From the NCBI RefSeq assembly GCF_001667925.1, contig NZ_LZJR01000130.1, positions 1-64,000 on the forward strand: a stretch of DNA of 64,000 nt. Direction: 5' to 3'. Each line of letters starts with the position of its first letter. Within the stretch, counting starts at the first letter, position 1. Positions 34,017 to 42,369 of the stretch are shown piece after piece. The notes below the pieces were generated by a model. It was not told the origin of the DNA and made no database searches. It saw only the letters and a program-made list of their open reading frames with translations. This DNA is from Mycobacterium sp. E2479 (lineage in GTDB: Bacteria; Actinomycetota; Actinomycetes; Mycobacteriales; Mycobacteriaceae). Both the position numbers and the translations under genes were made by a program.

Positions 34017-35170
34017 GAAGCCGCGCAGCAATCCTGCACGACGTCGGCGGGCCGTGGTCGGTCGAGGAATTCGAGCTCGATCCCCCCAAGGCCGGCGAGG
34101 TCCTGGTGCAGATGGCAGCCGCCGGCTTGTGCCACTCCGACGACCACATCCTCAAAGGCGACATGTCAGCGCCCAATGAGGTGATGCGATCGATGGGGCT
34201 GCCGACCATGTTCCCGACGATCGGTGGCCATGAGGGCTCCGGCATCGTGCGGGAGGTCGGCCCCGGCGTCACCGACTTCGCTCCCGGAGACCACGTGGTG
34301 ATGTCGTTCGTGGCCGTGTGCGGCCAATGTCGTTGGTGTGCAAGTGGAATCGAATACCTTTGCGACATCGGGATCGGCACCATGATCCCCGGGATGCCCA
34401 CTGACGGCACCTTTCGCCACCACACCGCCGACGGCCGCAGACTGGGTCACATCGCCAAAATCGGCGCCTTCGCGGAACACACTGTGGTGTCAACGAACTC
34501 GCTGGTCAAGATCGAGCAGCACCTGCCACTGACGTCGAGCGCGCTGCTGTCCTGTGCCATCCCCACGGGCTACGGTTCGGTCGCCAACCGGTCGAACATG
34601 CGCGCCGGCGATACCGTCGCGGTGATCGGCGTCGGCGGGATCGGCACGGGCGCGATCCAGGGTGCCCGGATCAATGGCGCCGCCCAGATTGTGGCGGTCG
34701 ACCCGGTGGAGTTCAAACAGAAGTCGGCGCTGCGCTTCGGTGCAACGCACAGCGCGGCCACGATCGCCGAGGCGTCGGATCTGGTGCGGGGACTGACATA
34801 CGGGGTGATGGCCGACGCGGTGGTGGTCTCACCGTCGTTGATCACCGCAGAGGACGTCCGTGACGCGGTGCAACTCACCCGCAAGGGTGGCACCTGCGTG
34901 CTCACCGGCATGACCTCGCAGCTGACCCGGTCGGTCAAGATCGACCTGCAGGACTTCATTTTGATGAACAAGACCTTGGCCGGCACCATATTCGGCTCGT
35001 GCAACCCGAAGGCAGACATCTCTCGACTGGCCCGGCTCTATGAGACCGGCCAGCTTCAGCTCGACGAAATGATAACCAAGCGTTACCGCCTCGACGAGGT
35101 CAATGACGCCTACGACGATTTGCTGAACGGCAGAATAGTGCGGGGCATCATCGATTTCGGGATCTCCTGA
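34013..35170 (+). CDS. Zinc-dependent alcohol dehydrogenase (MDR, AdhE1/AdhD-like)
   Basis: The protein has 385 residues from ATG 34013, ATGA-coupled to the P450. Catalytic zinc ligands are seen in GLCHSDDH (Cys) and GGHEGSG (His-Glu). The structural-zinc lobe is reduced: CGQCRWCASGIEYLC. The Rossmann motif is GVGGIGTGAIQGARI near residue 205. The family oxidises alcohols with NAD or a bound NDMA-type cofactor in mycobacteria. With the P450 it could convert a new hydroxyl to a carbonyl; that is inference. The next gene converges 2 bases away. Confidence 0.9.
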   Translation: MRSRAAILHDVGGPWSVEEFELDPPKAGEVLVQMAAAGLCHSDDHILKGDMSAPNEVMRSMGLPTMFPTIGGHEGSGIVREVGPGVTDFAPGDHVVMSFVAVCGQCRWCASGIEYLCDIGIGTMIPGMPTDGTFRHHTADGRRLGHIAKIGAFAEHTVVSTNSLVKIEQHLPLTSSALLSCAIPTGYGSVANRSNMRAGDTVAVIGVGGIGTGAIQGARINGAAQIVAVDPVEFKQKSALRFGATHSAATIAEASDLVRGLTYGVMADAVVVSPSLITAEDVRDAVQLTRKGGTCVLTGMTSQLTRSVKIDLQDFILMNKTLAGTIFGSCNPKADISRLARLYETGQLQLDEMITKRYRLDEVNDAYDDLLNGRIVRGIIDFGIS

Positions 35171-35172
35171 GG

Positions 35173-35913
35173 TCATTGTGGGCGGTTGCGCACCCGCTGC
35201 AGTTGACCATACGCGTCGATCGGGCTGTGCAGCGCCAAGCCGCCGTCGGCATGCACGATTTGACCTGTTACCCAGGGTAATTCGAGGACGCCCACGATAA
35301 CGGCTGCGACATCGGAGGCAGCGCCCAGCCCGCCCAGTGCCGTCCTCTCAAAAAGTCCTTCCACCCACCCAGGCAGGGCCTCCGGATTCGGCAGCATCGG
35401 TGTGCGAGTGACACCGGGACCCACGGCGTTCACCCGGATCCCCTGGCTGCCCCATTCTTCGGCCGCGACCTTCACCAGCATGTTCACCCCTGCTTTCGAG
35501 ACACAGTAGGCTCCCATGTCCCGGTCGGGGACCGTGCCGCTGATGCTGGAGACCGCCACGATCGATCCGCCGACCCCGGCGTCGATCATGGCCCGCGCCG
35601 CAGCGCGAATGGTAAGCCAGGTGCCGGTCAGGTTTGTCGATAACACCCGTTCCCACTCTCCGATCGGCTGCTCGAGCAACAAACCCGATGCACCGATCGC
35701 GGCGCAGGTCACTAACCGGGTGGGCGTGCCGTGCTCGCGCACGGTACGCTCCATCGCCGCCGACACCGCCTCGGGATCGCTGATGTCGCAGACGATGTCA
35801 CCACCGGACAGATCCCACACCACGACGTCGTGACCGGCGTCGCTCAGCCGTCGAGTGACCTCTCGCCCGATCCCGGATGCACCCCCGGTCACCACGGCGC
35901 TCGAGGCGCTCAT
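35173..35913 (-). CDS. Short-chain dehydrogenase/reductase
   Basis: This 246-residue classical SDR has VVTGGASGIGREV for cofactor binding, the catalytic Ser in VSSISGTVP, and Tyr-x-x-x-Lys in AYCVSKAGVNM. The start ATG 35913 overlaps a 33-codon frame by ATGA, indicating coupling. It is the last gene of the minus operon that begins with the LLM gene (39233). The usual role would be oxidation of a hydroxyl or reduction of a ketone on a pathway intermediate. Confidence 0.88.
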   Translation of the reverse strand: MSASSAVVTGGASGIGREVTRRLSDAGHDVVVWDLSGGDIVCDISDPEAVSAAMERTVREHGTPTRLVTCAAIGASGLLLEQPIGEWERVLSTNLTGTWLTIRAAARAMIDAGVGGSIVAVSSISGTVPDRDMGAYCVSKAGVNMLVKVAAEEWGSQGIRVNAVGPGVTRTPMLPNPEALPGWVEGLFERTALGGLGAASDVAAVIVGVLELPWVTGQIVHADGGLALHSPIDAYGQLQRVRNRPQ

Positions 35914-36011
35914 TGGGCCGGCCCGTTTGTGAATCCCGGTCCGTCGCGCCAGAAGTTCATCGCGAGTTCGACATTGGCGGTGCAGATCGCCGCGCGATGG
36001 ATACCTTGCAT
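35910..36011 (-). CDS. 33-residue coupled mini-ORF, possible vestige of a VOC/glyoxalase domain
   Basis: ATG 36011 is preceded by GAGAGGAAG, and the TGA overlaps the downstream SDR start as ATGA. The product starts MQGIHRAAICTANVELAMNF and continues with a WRDGPGF segment. This resembles the first beta-alpha unit of VOC (glyoxalase/bleomycin-resistance) proteins, where I-H-H-V-A-I...F-Y-R-D-x-L-G-F is typical, but nothing of the remaining fold follows. It may be a surviving leader peptide used for coupling or a decayed gene. Confidence 0.45.
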   Translation of the reverse strand: MQGIHRAAICTANVELAMNFWRDGPGFTNGPAQ

Positions 36012-36052
36012 CGGCTTCCTCTCGATTTCCGAACCTCCGAGGTGGGCGGCTT

Positions 36053-36874
36053 CTAGGCGATCTTGGCCATCGTGTGATCCCACAACTCGCGGGCTAGGAC
36101 GGGATCGTCGGCTACCCGATTGGCTTTGGCGGCTTTGCCTTTCACGTAGTACTCGCCGGGCGTCCAGTCGACACCGGGGACGCTCGTCGCCAGCCAGACC
36201 AGCTGATCGGCGCCCCGATCGGCGGATTTGATCATCCTACTGACCGGCGTCCGTTGCATGGTGGTCAGGAACCGCGAGCCAGACGATTGACCGATATTGG
36301 TATTGACGAAACCCGGGTGGACTACCGCCACCGCAAGACCGTCGGCGGAAAAGCGCCGATGTAATTCCTTGGTGAATAAAATATTTGCCAGCTTCGCCAA
36401 CGCGTAGGCGGTGCTGGGCCGGCGCCGGTCGGTTGCGTCGAAATCTGCGAGCTTGACTTTGCGCAATAGCCGCTGAGACGAACTGGACGTATTGACGATC
36501 GTGGCTCGCGAACCGACCAGTACGTCCAGCAACTGCGTGGTGAGCAAGAACGGCGCCAGGTAGTTGACTTGAAGAGTCATCTCATGGCCGTCGACCGTCC
36601 GCTGGGGCTTGGAGAACACTCCCCCGGCGTTGTTGCCCAGCACGTCGATGCGCGGATACTCCGACCGGATTTTGTCCGCCAGCGACCGCACCTGAGACAG
36701 GTCGGCGAAGTCGGTGACGAAGTGGTCGGCGTCGAGTTCCGCGGCCACAGCCGCGGTCTTGCTCTCCGAGCGTCCCACCAGTACCACGTTGTCGCCGCCG
36801 CGGCTGATCCGGCGGGCCGCCGCCGCACCGATGCCGTCGCTGGCACCGGTGATGACAATCGTCCTTCGCGCCAT
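36053..36874 (-). CDS. Short-chain dehydrogenase/reductase (retinol dehydrogenase-like)
   Basis: The protein has 273 residues from ATG 36874 (MARRTIVITGASDGIG), with GGAGG 9 bases upstream. NNAGGVFSKPQ and AYALAKLANILF (Tyr-x-x-x-Lys) mark an intermediate-length SDR of the retinol/protochlorophyllide reductase-like group; it has VNYLAPFLLT for the Asn-helix. It lies 104 bases after the P450 in the LLM-P450-SDR operon. A cofactor and substrate choice cannot be made. Confidence 0.86.
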   Translation of the reverse strand: MARRTIVITGASDGIGAAAARRISRGGDNVVLVGRSESKTAAVAAELDADHFVTDFADLSQVRSLADKIRSEYPRIDVLGNNAGGVFSKPQRTVDGHEMTLQVNYLAPFLLTTQLLDVLVGSRATIVNTSSSSQRLLRKVKLADFDATDRRRPSTAYALAKLANILFTKELHRRFSADGLAVAVVHPGFVNTNIGQSSGSRFLTTMQRTPVSRMIKSADRGADQLVWLATSVPGVDWTPGEYYVKGKAAKANRVADDPVLARELWDHTMAKIA

Positions 36875-36978
36875 TGACTCGACCTCCACGGGGAGTGTAG
36901 CGGCAGCCGCGCCGGCACCGCCGATACGCGGACCGCTCACACGACCGGCGCGCAAGGCCTCCGATCGAGGGGCCGCGC

Positions 36979-38214
36979 TCAAGCCAGCGAGTAACGAACC
37001 GGCAGATGTTTGAGCCCGCCCACGAAGGTGGTGGCAACCAGTTGCGGGTCACCGGTCAGTTCAATGGATTTGAGCCTCGGCAGCAGCTCGCAGAAGAAGC
37101 TGCTCACTTCCATGCGGGCCAGCGCCGCCCCCATGCAAAAGTGCACACCGTAGCCGAAGGCCAGGTGTTTGTTGGGGTCCCGGCCGACGTCGAAGCGGAA
37201 CGGATCGCCGAAGACGTCCTCGTCGCGGTTGGCCGAAACGTAGGACAGCAGCACCGAATCGCCCGCCGCGATGGGCACGCCACGCACGCTGGTGTCCTTG
37301 GCGGTGGTCCGCATGAACTCCTTGACCGGCGTGACCCAACGGATCATCTCCTCGGTGGCCAGCGGCATCAGGTCGAGATTGTCGCGCAATCGGTTGCGCT
37401 GGTCGGGATTCTCGATGAGCGCGTGCAGCCCGCCGGAGATGGTCGCGCTGGTTGTGTCGTGACCGGCGGTGGCCACGATCAGGTAGTAAGACACGGTGTC
37501 GATGTCCGATAGGGGTTCGCCGTCCACGCGGGCGTTCGCGATCGCCGATGCGAGGTCTTCGGTCGGGTGCTCGCGGCGAGATTCCGTCACGCCGTTGAAG
37601 TAACCGAACATGTCCAATAACGCCGGCAGCTGATCCTCGTTCGTGCTCCCCCGTTTGAATTCGGAGTCGTCGCTGCCGAACAACTCCTGCGTCAGGGTGA
37701 GCATGCGCGGAAAATCCGCCTCCGGCAGTCCCAGCAGCGACATGATCACGTACAGCGGGTAATTGACGGCGACCTCCTGAACGAAATCACATTCCGGGCC
37801 CGCGGCCATCATCTTGTCAACGTAGATCTTGGCCAGCTCGTCAACACGAACCTTCAATGCCCGCATGGCCTTTGGGCGAAACCAGTCGGAGCCGATCGCG
37901 CGCACGACCCGGTGTTGCGGATCGTCCAGATGGATCAGCGTGCGTACACCGGCGGCGGCCTGCATCTCATCGCCTGCCGCGGTCGTCAGTAGCGGCCGCG
38001 GCCAGTTGGTGAAGAGCATGTTGTCGCGTTCGATGTCCATGACATCGGCGTGTTTGGTAATCGCCCAAAACGGCCGGTAGTCCGGAACGTCGACCCAGGA
38101 CACCGGAGCGTTGGCGCGCAGGTGCGTCAGCGCCGCATGCAGCCGCTGCTCGTCGGTGTACGCCAACGGGTCCGCCAAGAGCTTCGCGGCTTCATCCATC
38201 GTCGGTGCGCTCAT
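36979..38214 (-). CDS. Cytochrome P450
   Basis: The protein has 411 residues from ATG 38214, coupled to the LLM gene by ATGA. The I-helix is VATAGHDTTSATI, the K-helix ATEEMIRWVTPV, and the heme loop FGYGVHFCMGAALARME with Cys about 360. It differs from the pair at 32784/45856 and from the one at 5959, so the window has at least three P450 types. Fatty or steroid substrates are common for GHDTT-type mycobacterial CYPs; the actual one is unknown. Confidence 0.92.
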   Translation of the reverse strand: MSAPTMDEAAKLLADPLAYTDEQRLHAALTHLRANAPVSWVDVPDYRPFWAITKHADVMDIERDNMLFTNWPRPLLTTAAGDEMQAAAGVRTLIHLDDPQHRVVRAIGSDWFRPKAMRALKVRVDELAKIYVDKMMAAGPECDFVQEVAVNYPLYVIMSLLGLPEADFPRMLTLTQELFGSDDSEFKRGSTNEDQLPALLDMFGYFNGVTESRREHPTEDLASAIANARVDGEPLSDIDTVSYYLIVATAGHDTTSATISGGLHALIENPDQRNRLRDNLDLMPLATEEMIRWVTPVKEFMRTTAKDTSVRGVPIAAGDSVLLSYVSANRDEDVFGDPFRFDVGRDPNKHLAFGYGVHFCMGAALARMEVSSFFCELLPRLKSIELTGDPQLVATTFVGGLKHLPVRYSLA

Positions 38215-39233
38215 TGGTGAAACTCCTTTAGTGCGGCGGTGATACAGGGCGCGGAGGCGCTTAGAAAGATGGGCAAGACGCGGTCGATAGCGCCCTCGCA
38301 ACGGTTTCTCAGCCCGGCGGCAATGGTGTCCAGCGGTCCGACAACGGCGAAGGCCGCAAGCATCTCGTCGTCGATGAGCGATCCCATCGCGTCCCACTCT
38401 CCCGCGAGCGACAGGCGGTGCAGTTCGGTGTGCAGCTCGCCCCACCCGTGCAGGTCGAGGACCTTGCGGTAAGCCGGTGTGGAGCCGTAAAAGGCGATCT
38501 GCTTGCGCACCGCGGCGGTCGCGGTGGCCAGTTCGGCGTCGTCGCGACCGGTGGCGATGAGTACCTCGCACGACACCTCGAAGTCGCCGCGGTCGCGCCC
38601 ATTGCGCTGCATACCGCGCAGCAGCGCCGGCACGGTCACCTCGTCGAGGTAGCGCTTGGATACCATCGGGTGCCCCAGGTGACCGTCGGCCAACTCGCCG
38701 CACATCTCGGTCATCGTTTCGCCCACCGCGGCCAGAAAGATCTTCGGCGGCGGATATGGCTGCGGCTCAGGGGTGAACATCGGAGTCATGATCTTGTGGG
38801 TGTAGAAATCTCCCTCGAACCGAAGTTTGGTGCCGTCCGCCCATGCCGACCAGATGGCGCGCAACGCGGACACGAATTCGGCCATCCGGCGCGCCGGATG
38901 ACTCCATGGCATGCTGAACCGCTTTTCGATGTGCGGCTGTATCTGGGTTCCCAGCCCGAGGATGAACCGGCCCTTTGAGTAGGCCTGCAGATCCCACCCG
39001 ACGTTGGCGACGATCATGGGGTTACGCGCGAATGCCACCGCAATGTTGGTGCCGAGTTCCAGGCGCGAGGTGTGTTCCGCGGCCAGCAGCAAGGGCAGGA
39101 AAGGGTCGTGGTTGGTTTCGGCGGTCCAGCCTCCGGCATAACCCCGCTCTTCCAAAGCGATGGACGCGTCCGCCACATCCGCGAGTCGATTGGGGATGCC
39201 CCCGTCGACCTTGAGGTGGGCGGCTTCGGGCAT
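38211..39233 (-). CDS. LLM-class F420-dependent oxidoreductase
   Basis: The protein has 340 residues from ATG 39233 (MPEAAHLKVDGG). The frame extends upstream into repeated DNA, but the palindrome at 39245-39263 and lack of a ribosome site make the shorter form likely. Luciferase-fold motifs are LELGTNIAVAFARNPMIVAN, GRFILGLGTQIQPHIEKR and PKIFLAAVGETMTEM. It is first in the operon LLM-P450-SDR-mini-ORF-SDR. The start lies only 12 bases from the operator, so a leaderless or near-leaderless transcript is probable. Confidence 0.87.
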   Translation of the reverse strand: MPEAAHLKVDGGIPNRLADVADASIALEERGYAGGWTAETNHDPFLPLLLAAEHTSRLELGTNIAVAFARNPMIVANVGWDLQAYSKGRFILGLGTQIQPHIEKRFSMPWSHPARRMAEFVSALRAIWSAWADGTKLRFEGDFYTHKIMTPMFTPEPQPYPPPKIFLAAVGETMTEMCGELADGHLGHPMVSKRYLDEVTVPALLRGMQRNGRDRGDFEVSCEVLIATGRDDAELATATAAVRKQIAFYGSTPAYRKVLDLHGWGELHTELHRLSLAGEWDAMGSLIDDEMLAAFAVVGPLDTIAAGLRNRCEGAIDRVLPIFLSASAPCITAALKEFHQ

Positions 39234-39244
39234 GCGGGTAACTT

Positions 39245-39263
39245 TACAGTAAGCAATCCAGTA
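39245..39263. promoter_or_regulatory. Proposed 19-bp TetR-regulon operator, copy 2
   Basis: TACAGTAAGCAATCCAGTA has half sites TACAGTAAG and TACTGGATT around a central C. On the minus strand TACTGT could be a -10 element, placing the start of transcription at or near the ATG at 39233. Confidence 0.65.
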
Positions 39264-39280
39264 TGTGACCCCGCAGATCT

Positions 39281-39390
39281 GTGGCGGTCGCAAGCGCGGC
39301 GTAGCCGGGCGCAGCGGGCCGCCACCATAGGACTGGTGGCGGTCGCAAGCGCGGCGTAGCCGGGCGCAGCGGGCCGCCACCATAGGACTG
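39281..39390. repeat. Two perfect tandem copies of a 55-bp GC-rich repeat
   Basis: Unit 1 is 39281-39335 and unit 2 is 39336-39390, identical over all 55 bases. Each begins GTGGCGGTCGCAAGCGCGGC and carries CCGCCAC near the end, so each can fold with its ends paired (GTGGCGG with CCGCCAC). It lies between the divergent LLM and carboxyltransferase genes. It resembles mycobacterial interspersed repeat units in size and GC content, but no specific class is assigned. Confidence 0.9.
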
Positions 39391-39426
39391 GTCGCGCGAC
39401 GAGACCGCATGAGGTAGGACATAGGC

Positions 39427-40923
39427 ATGCCGGGAGCCCAGGATTGGGGAGAAACGCTCGAGGACCTCGAGCGGCGCCGTCAGCAGGCCTGGACCATGGG
39501 TGGGCCGGAGCGGCTCGACAAGCATCGTAGTAAGGGCAAGCTGGACGCGCGCGCGCGAATCGAGCACCTGCTCGATCCCGGCACCTTCCGTGAACTCGGC
39601 ACGCTGGTGGGTGGTGAGATCGCGGCCGACGGCCTGGTTGTCGGCTCAGGGTCGATAAACGGTTCACCGGTGATGCTGGGCGCCGAGGACTTCACCACCA
39701 TGGCGGGCAGCATCGGGCCCGGTGGCAATTCGAAGCGGTATCGAATCGCCGAACTGGCGCTGCGGGACAAGATTCCGCTGGTGATGCTGCTCGAAGGCGC
39801 CGGCTTTCGCCCCACCGGCGGCCATTACGGACGGACCCCTACCGACCTGCTCGCCCAGGCGCAGTGCTCGGGCCGCGTCCCGACCGTCGCGGCCGTGCTC
39901 GGCCCCTCGGCCGGGCATGGCGCCCTCGTGGCCCCGGTCTGCGACTTCCGGATCATGAGCAGGCAGGGAGCGATCTTCACCGCCGGACCTCCCGTCGTCA
40001 AAGAGTCCACCGGAGAAGAGATTTCGAAAGAAGACCTCGGGGGTCCGACTGTCGCGCTGCCCAGCGGGGTGATCCACAATGTCGCCGAGGACGATGAGGC
40101 CGTGCTGGACGACATCCGGCGTTATCTGTCGTATTTTCCGTCGAGCGCATGGTCCTACCCGCCGTCGCTGCCCGCGGCGGAGGCCGGCCGGCCACGGCAG
40201 ACGCCTGAGTTGCTCGACATCGTGTCGCGGGATAACCGCCGCGTCTACGACATGCGGGCAGTACTCGACGTGATCTTCGACGGCCCCGACTGGTTCGAGG
40301 TTCAGCCGCTGTTCGGCAAGGCGATCATCTGCGCGCTCGCCCACCTTGGCGGCCACCCGGTCGCGGTGGTGGCCAACCAACCTCGGGTGCTGGCCGGTTC
40401 CATCGACGCCGACGCCGCCGACAAAGCCGCGCACTTCATCATGGTGGCCGACTCGTTCCACCTGCCTATCGTCTTTCTCGCCGACAATCCCGGGATGCTG
40501 CCCGGCAGCCGCTCCGAGCGCAGCGGCGTGTTGCGGGCCGGCGCGCGGATGTTCGCCGCGCAGACGGCCGCCACCACGTTGAAGTTGCACCTGACGCTGC
40601 GTAAGGCATATGGGTTCGGGTCCATGGTCATGTCGCTGTTGGGCTTCGACCATCAGGTCGCGACCTTCGCCTACCCCGGCGCGACGATGGGCGCCATGAG
40701 CGCCGCGGCACTCAGCCGCGCGTCACACGCCGGCGAGGATCTCTCGGTCAAGCTGCGCGACGCCGAGCTTCAGGCGTCGTTCCGGTCGGCCGAGCACATG
40801 GGGTTCGACGAACTGATCGATCCCCGTGAAACACGTGATGCCCTGCTCGCTTCCTTGAAGCGCGGCCTGTCCAGCAGGCAAGCCGCCGCCGAACCGGTCA
40901 CCCGGACCGTCATCATGCCGTGA
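39427..40923 (+). CDS. Acyl-CoA carboxylase beta (carboxyltransferase) subunit, AccD-like
   Basis: The 498 residues cover both crotonase-like halves of carboxyltransferases. The N-domain has KLDARARIEHLLDPGTF, KIPLVMLLEGAGFRPTGG and GPSAGHGALVAPVCDF; the C-domain has ARVLAGSIDADAADKAAHF and FLADNPGMLPGSRSE, then PGATMGAMSAAAL. Two glycine-rich loops differ slightly from typical AccD (SAGHG; KAYGFGSMVM). No biotin carboxylase or biotin carrier lies nearby, so it would use a subunit encoded elsewhere or act as a decarboxylase. Confidence 0.88.
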   Translation: MPGAQDWGETLEDLERRRQQAWTMGGPERLDKHRSKGKLDARARIEHLLDPGTFRELGTLVGGEIAADGLVVGSGSINGSPVMLGAEDFTTMAGSIGPGGNSKRYRIAELALRDKIPLVMLLEGAGFRPTGGHYGRTPTDLLAQAQCSGRVPTVAAVLGPSAGHGALVAPVCDFRIMSRQGAIFTAGPPVVKESTGEEISKEDLGGPTVALPSGVIHNVAEDDEAVLDDIRRYLSYFPSSAWSYPPSLPAAEAGRPRQTPELLDIVSRDNRRVYDMRAVLDVIFDGPDWFEVQPLFGKAIICALAHLGGHPVAVVANQPRVLAGSIDADAADKAAHFIMVADSFHLPIVFLADNPGMLPGSRSERSGVLRAGARMFAAQTAATTLKLHLTLRKAYGFGSMVMSLLGFDHQVATFAYPGATMGAMSAAALSRASHAGEDLSVKLRDAELQASFRSAEHMGFDELIDPRETRDALLASLKRGLSSRQAAAEPVTRTVIMP

Positions 40924-40945
40924 TTGGTCCGCCCGACAACGTAAG

Positions 40946-41989
40946 CTAATCCGCGGCGCGGTAAGCCGCGACGACCGGCTCGAGCTCGTCGGGTGTGCCA
41001 CCGTGCATGATGACCGCGTCGGCTCCGTAGTCGAATTCCTTGCGGATGCGATCCACGCACTGCTGCGCGGACCCGGTGGCCGAGGGCTCGAGCCATTCGT
41101 CGGGAATGAGCGTCGCGATGTGCTCGATCTGTTCGGCCGTGCCCTTGTGATCGATCCCGCCCGCGATCGAGGTGACCACCGGGTCTTCGCGGAACCGTTG
41201 CAGCACAGCGGGATCCCAATTGTTGGTTTCGACCAGCAGATCGCCGTACCCCTGCAGGTAGGTTGCCAGCCGCGCCACGGTCTTCTTGAGCCGAAGTTCT
41301 TCGGGGAGATGGTCACCGACGGTGGCGAAGCACGACCACACCCGCACGCTGCCCGGGTCGCGGCCCGCCTTCTCCGCTGCCGACTTCACGGCTTTTACGC
41401 TGCGCTGCAAGGTCTCCGGGGTGAAATAGGTGTGCAGTATGACGTCGTCGAACACGCGTCCGCCGAGCTCGAGCGTGTTGGGCCCAAAAGCCACCAGCGC
41501 CAGCCGGATGTCCTCATTGAAGTCCGGATCAAGAAACAGGATGGGATACTTGCCCATCGGACCGTCGTGATTGACGATCAGCTCACCGTGCCACAGCCGG
41601 CGCATGACCTGCGCCCAGTCCTCCATCTGCGCCGTCGTCACCGCCGGGATGCCGAAAGCCCCATAAATCGCGGCGATGCCGCGGCCGACGCCCAGGGTGA
41701 ACCGGCCGCCGGACAGGCGATGCATCGTGGTCGCCCAGGATCCGGTGATCAGCGGATGACGGGTGTTGTGATTGGTTGCCGCGGTGGCGATTTGCATCTG
41801 GTTGGTGACCGCGCATGCCGCCCCGGCCAGAGACGACGCCTCTTTGATGTTCCACCGCTCGGAGATGAAAGCGGTGCCGAAGCCCAGTTCCTCGCCGCGA
41901 CGGGCCTCGTCCATCAAGGTTGCGGGACCCTCCCCGCCGGCCCCGGCCAGCAGGTAGAAGCCCAATTCATCAAGCGCACGCTCACTCAA
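40946..41989 (-). CDS. LLM-class F420-dependent oxidoreductase
   Basis: The protein has 347 residues from TTG 41989, inferred from the TTGA overlap with the stop of the upstream gene; no ATG is close (alternative starts are weak). The fold is clear: EELGFGTAFISERWNIKEA, LSGGRFTLGVGRGIAAIYG, and NEDIRLALVAFGPNTLELG. The family transfers hydride between F420 and carbonyls, alcohols or enoyl groups. It forms an operon with the NTF2-like gene and the hydrolase. It converges on the carboxyltransferase, 22 bases away. Confidence 0.86.
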   Translation of the reverse strand: MSERALDELGFYLLAGAGGEGPATLMDEARRGEELGFGTAFISERWNIKEASSLAGAACAVTNQMQIATAATNHNTRHPLITGSWATTMHRLSGGRFTLGVGRGIAAIYGAFGIPAVTTAQMEDWAQVMRRLWHGELIVNHDGPMGKYPILFLDPDFNEDIRLALVAFGPNTLELGGRVFDDVILHTYFTPETLQRSVKAVKSAAEKAGRDPGSVRVWSCFATVGDHLPEELRLKKTVARLATYLQGYGDLLVETNNWDPAVLQRFREDPVVTSIAGGIDHKGTAEQIEHIATLIPDEWLEPSATGSAQQCVDRIRKEFDYGADAVIMHGGTPDELEPVVAAYRAAD

Positions 41990-42366
41990 TTCCAAACCCC
42001 TTGCCGGTAGCCGCAGTTCCAGACCTCGGTGATCTTGCCATCGACGACGCGGAACACCTCGATGCTCGCGATGTTGGTCTCGGTGCCGTCCTTGGTGGTT
42101 ATCGTCGAGTCGTAGACGATGGCCACGTGCTCGCCGTCGTCGCCCTCGATGACCACGTTGAGGTCGAAGTGCAACGAATCGGCCAGCTGCCACATGTCCA
42201 CCACCCGCTGCACCGCTTCGGTGTGGGTCAGCGTGTGCGCGCCGCCGACCTCATGCCGGATTACACTATCGGCCAACAGTTCCTCGGCCAGGTCGATATT
42301 GCGTTCGTTCCACACGACGAGGTTGTAGAGCTCGACCACCGTTCGCGCGGTCCATGTGGGCGCCAT
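41986..42366 (-). CDS. NTF2-like (SnoaL-type) protein
   Basis: The protein has 126 residues from ATG 42366, 3 bases after the hydrolase stop. WTARTVVELYNLVVWNERN, HTLTHTEAVQRVVDMW and the long antiparallel strands FDLNVVIEGDDGEHVAIVYD and SIEVFRVVDGKITEVW give the SnoaL/NTF2 pattern, usually small isomerases, hydratases or accessory subunits. Overlap with the LLM gene (TTGA) shows coupling. It probably acts on the same intermediate as the LLM enzyme; the chemistry is not deducible. Confidence 0.75.
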   Translation of the reverse strand: MAPTWTARTVVELYNLVVWNERNIDLAEELLADSVIRHEVGGAHTLTHTEAVQRVVDMWQLADSLHFDLNVVIEGDDGEHVAIVYDSTITTKDGTETNIASIEVFRVVDGKITEVWNCGYRQGVWN

Positions 42367-42369
42367 CTG

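Noticed and set aside
32826..34031. Minus-strand frame of 401 codons opposite a P450
   Set aside because: Gln/Gly/Val-rich reverse-complement shadow of the P450, which keeps all P450 motifs.
36874..38703. Upstream extensions of the SDR and P450 frames
   Set aside because: They run into neighbouring genes; the internal ATGs have ribosome sites or ATGA overlap.
39281..39390. CRISPR-like array
   Set aside because: Only two directly adjacent identical units with no spacers and no cas genes nearby.
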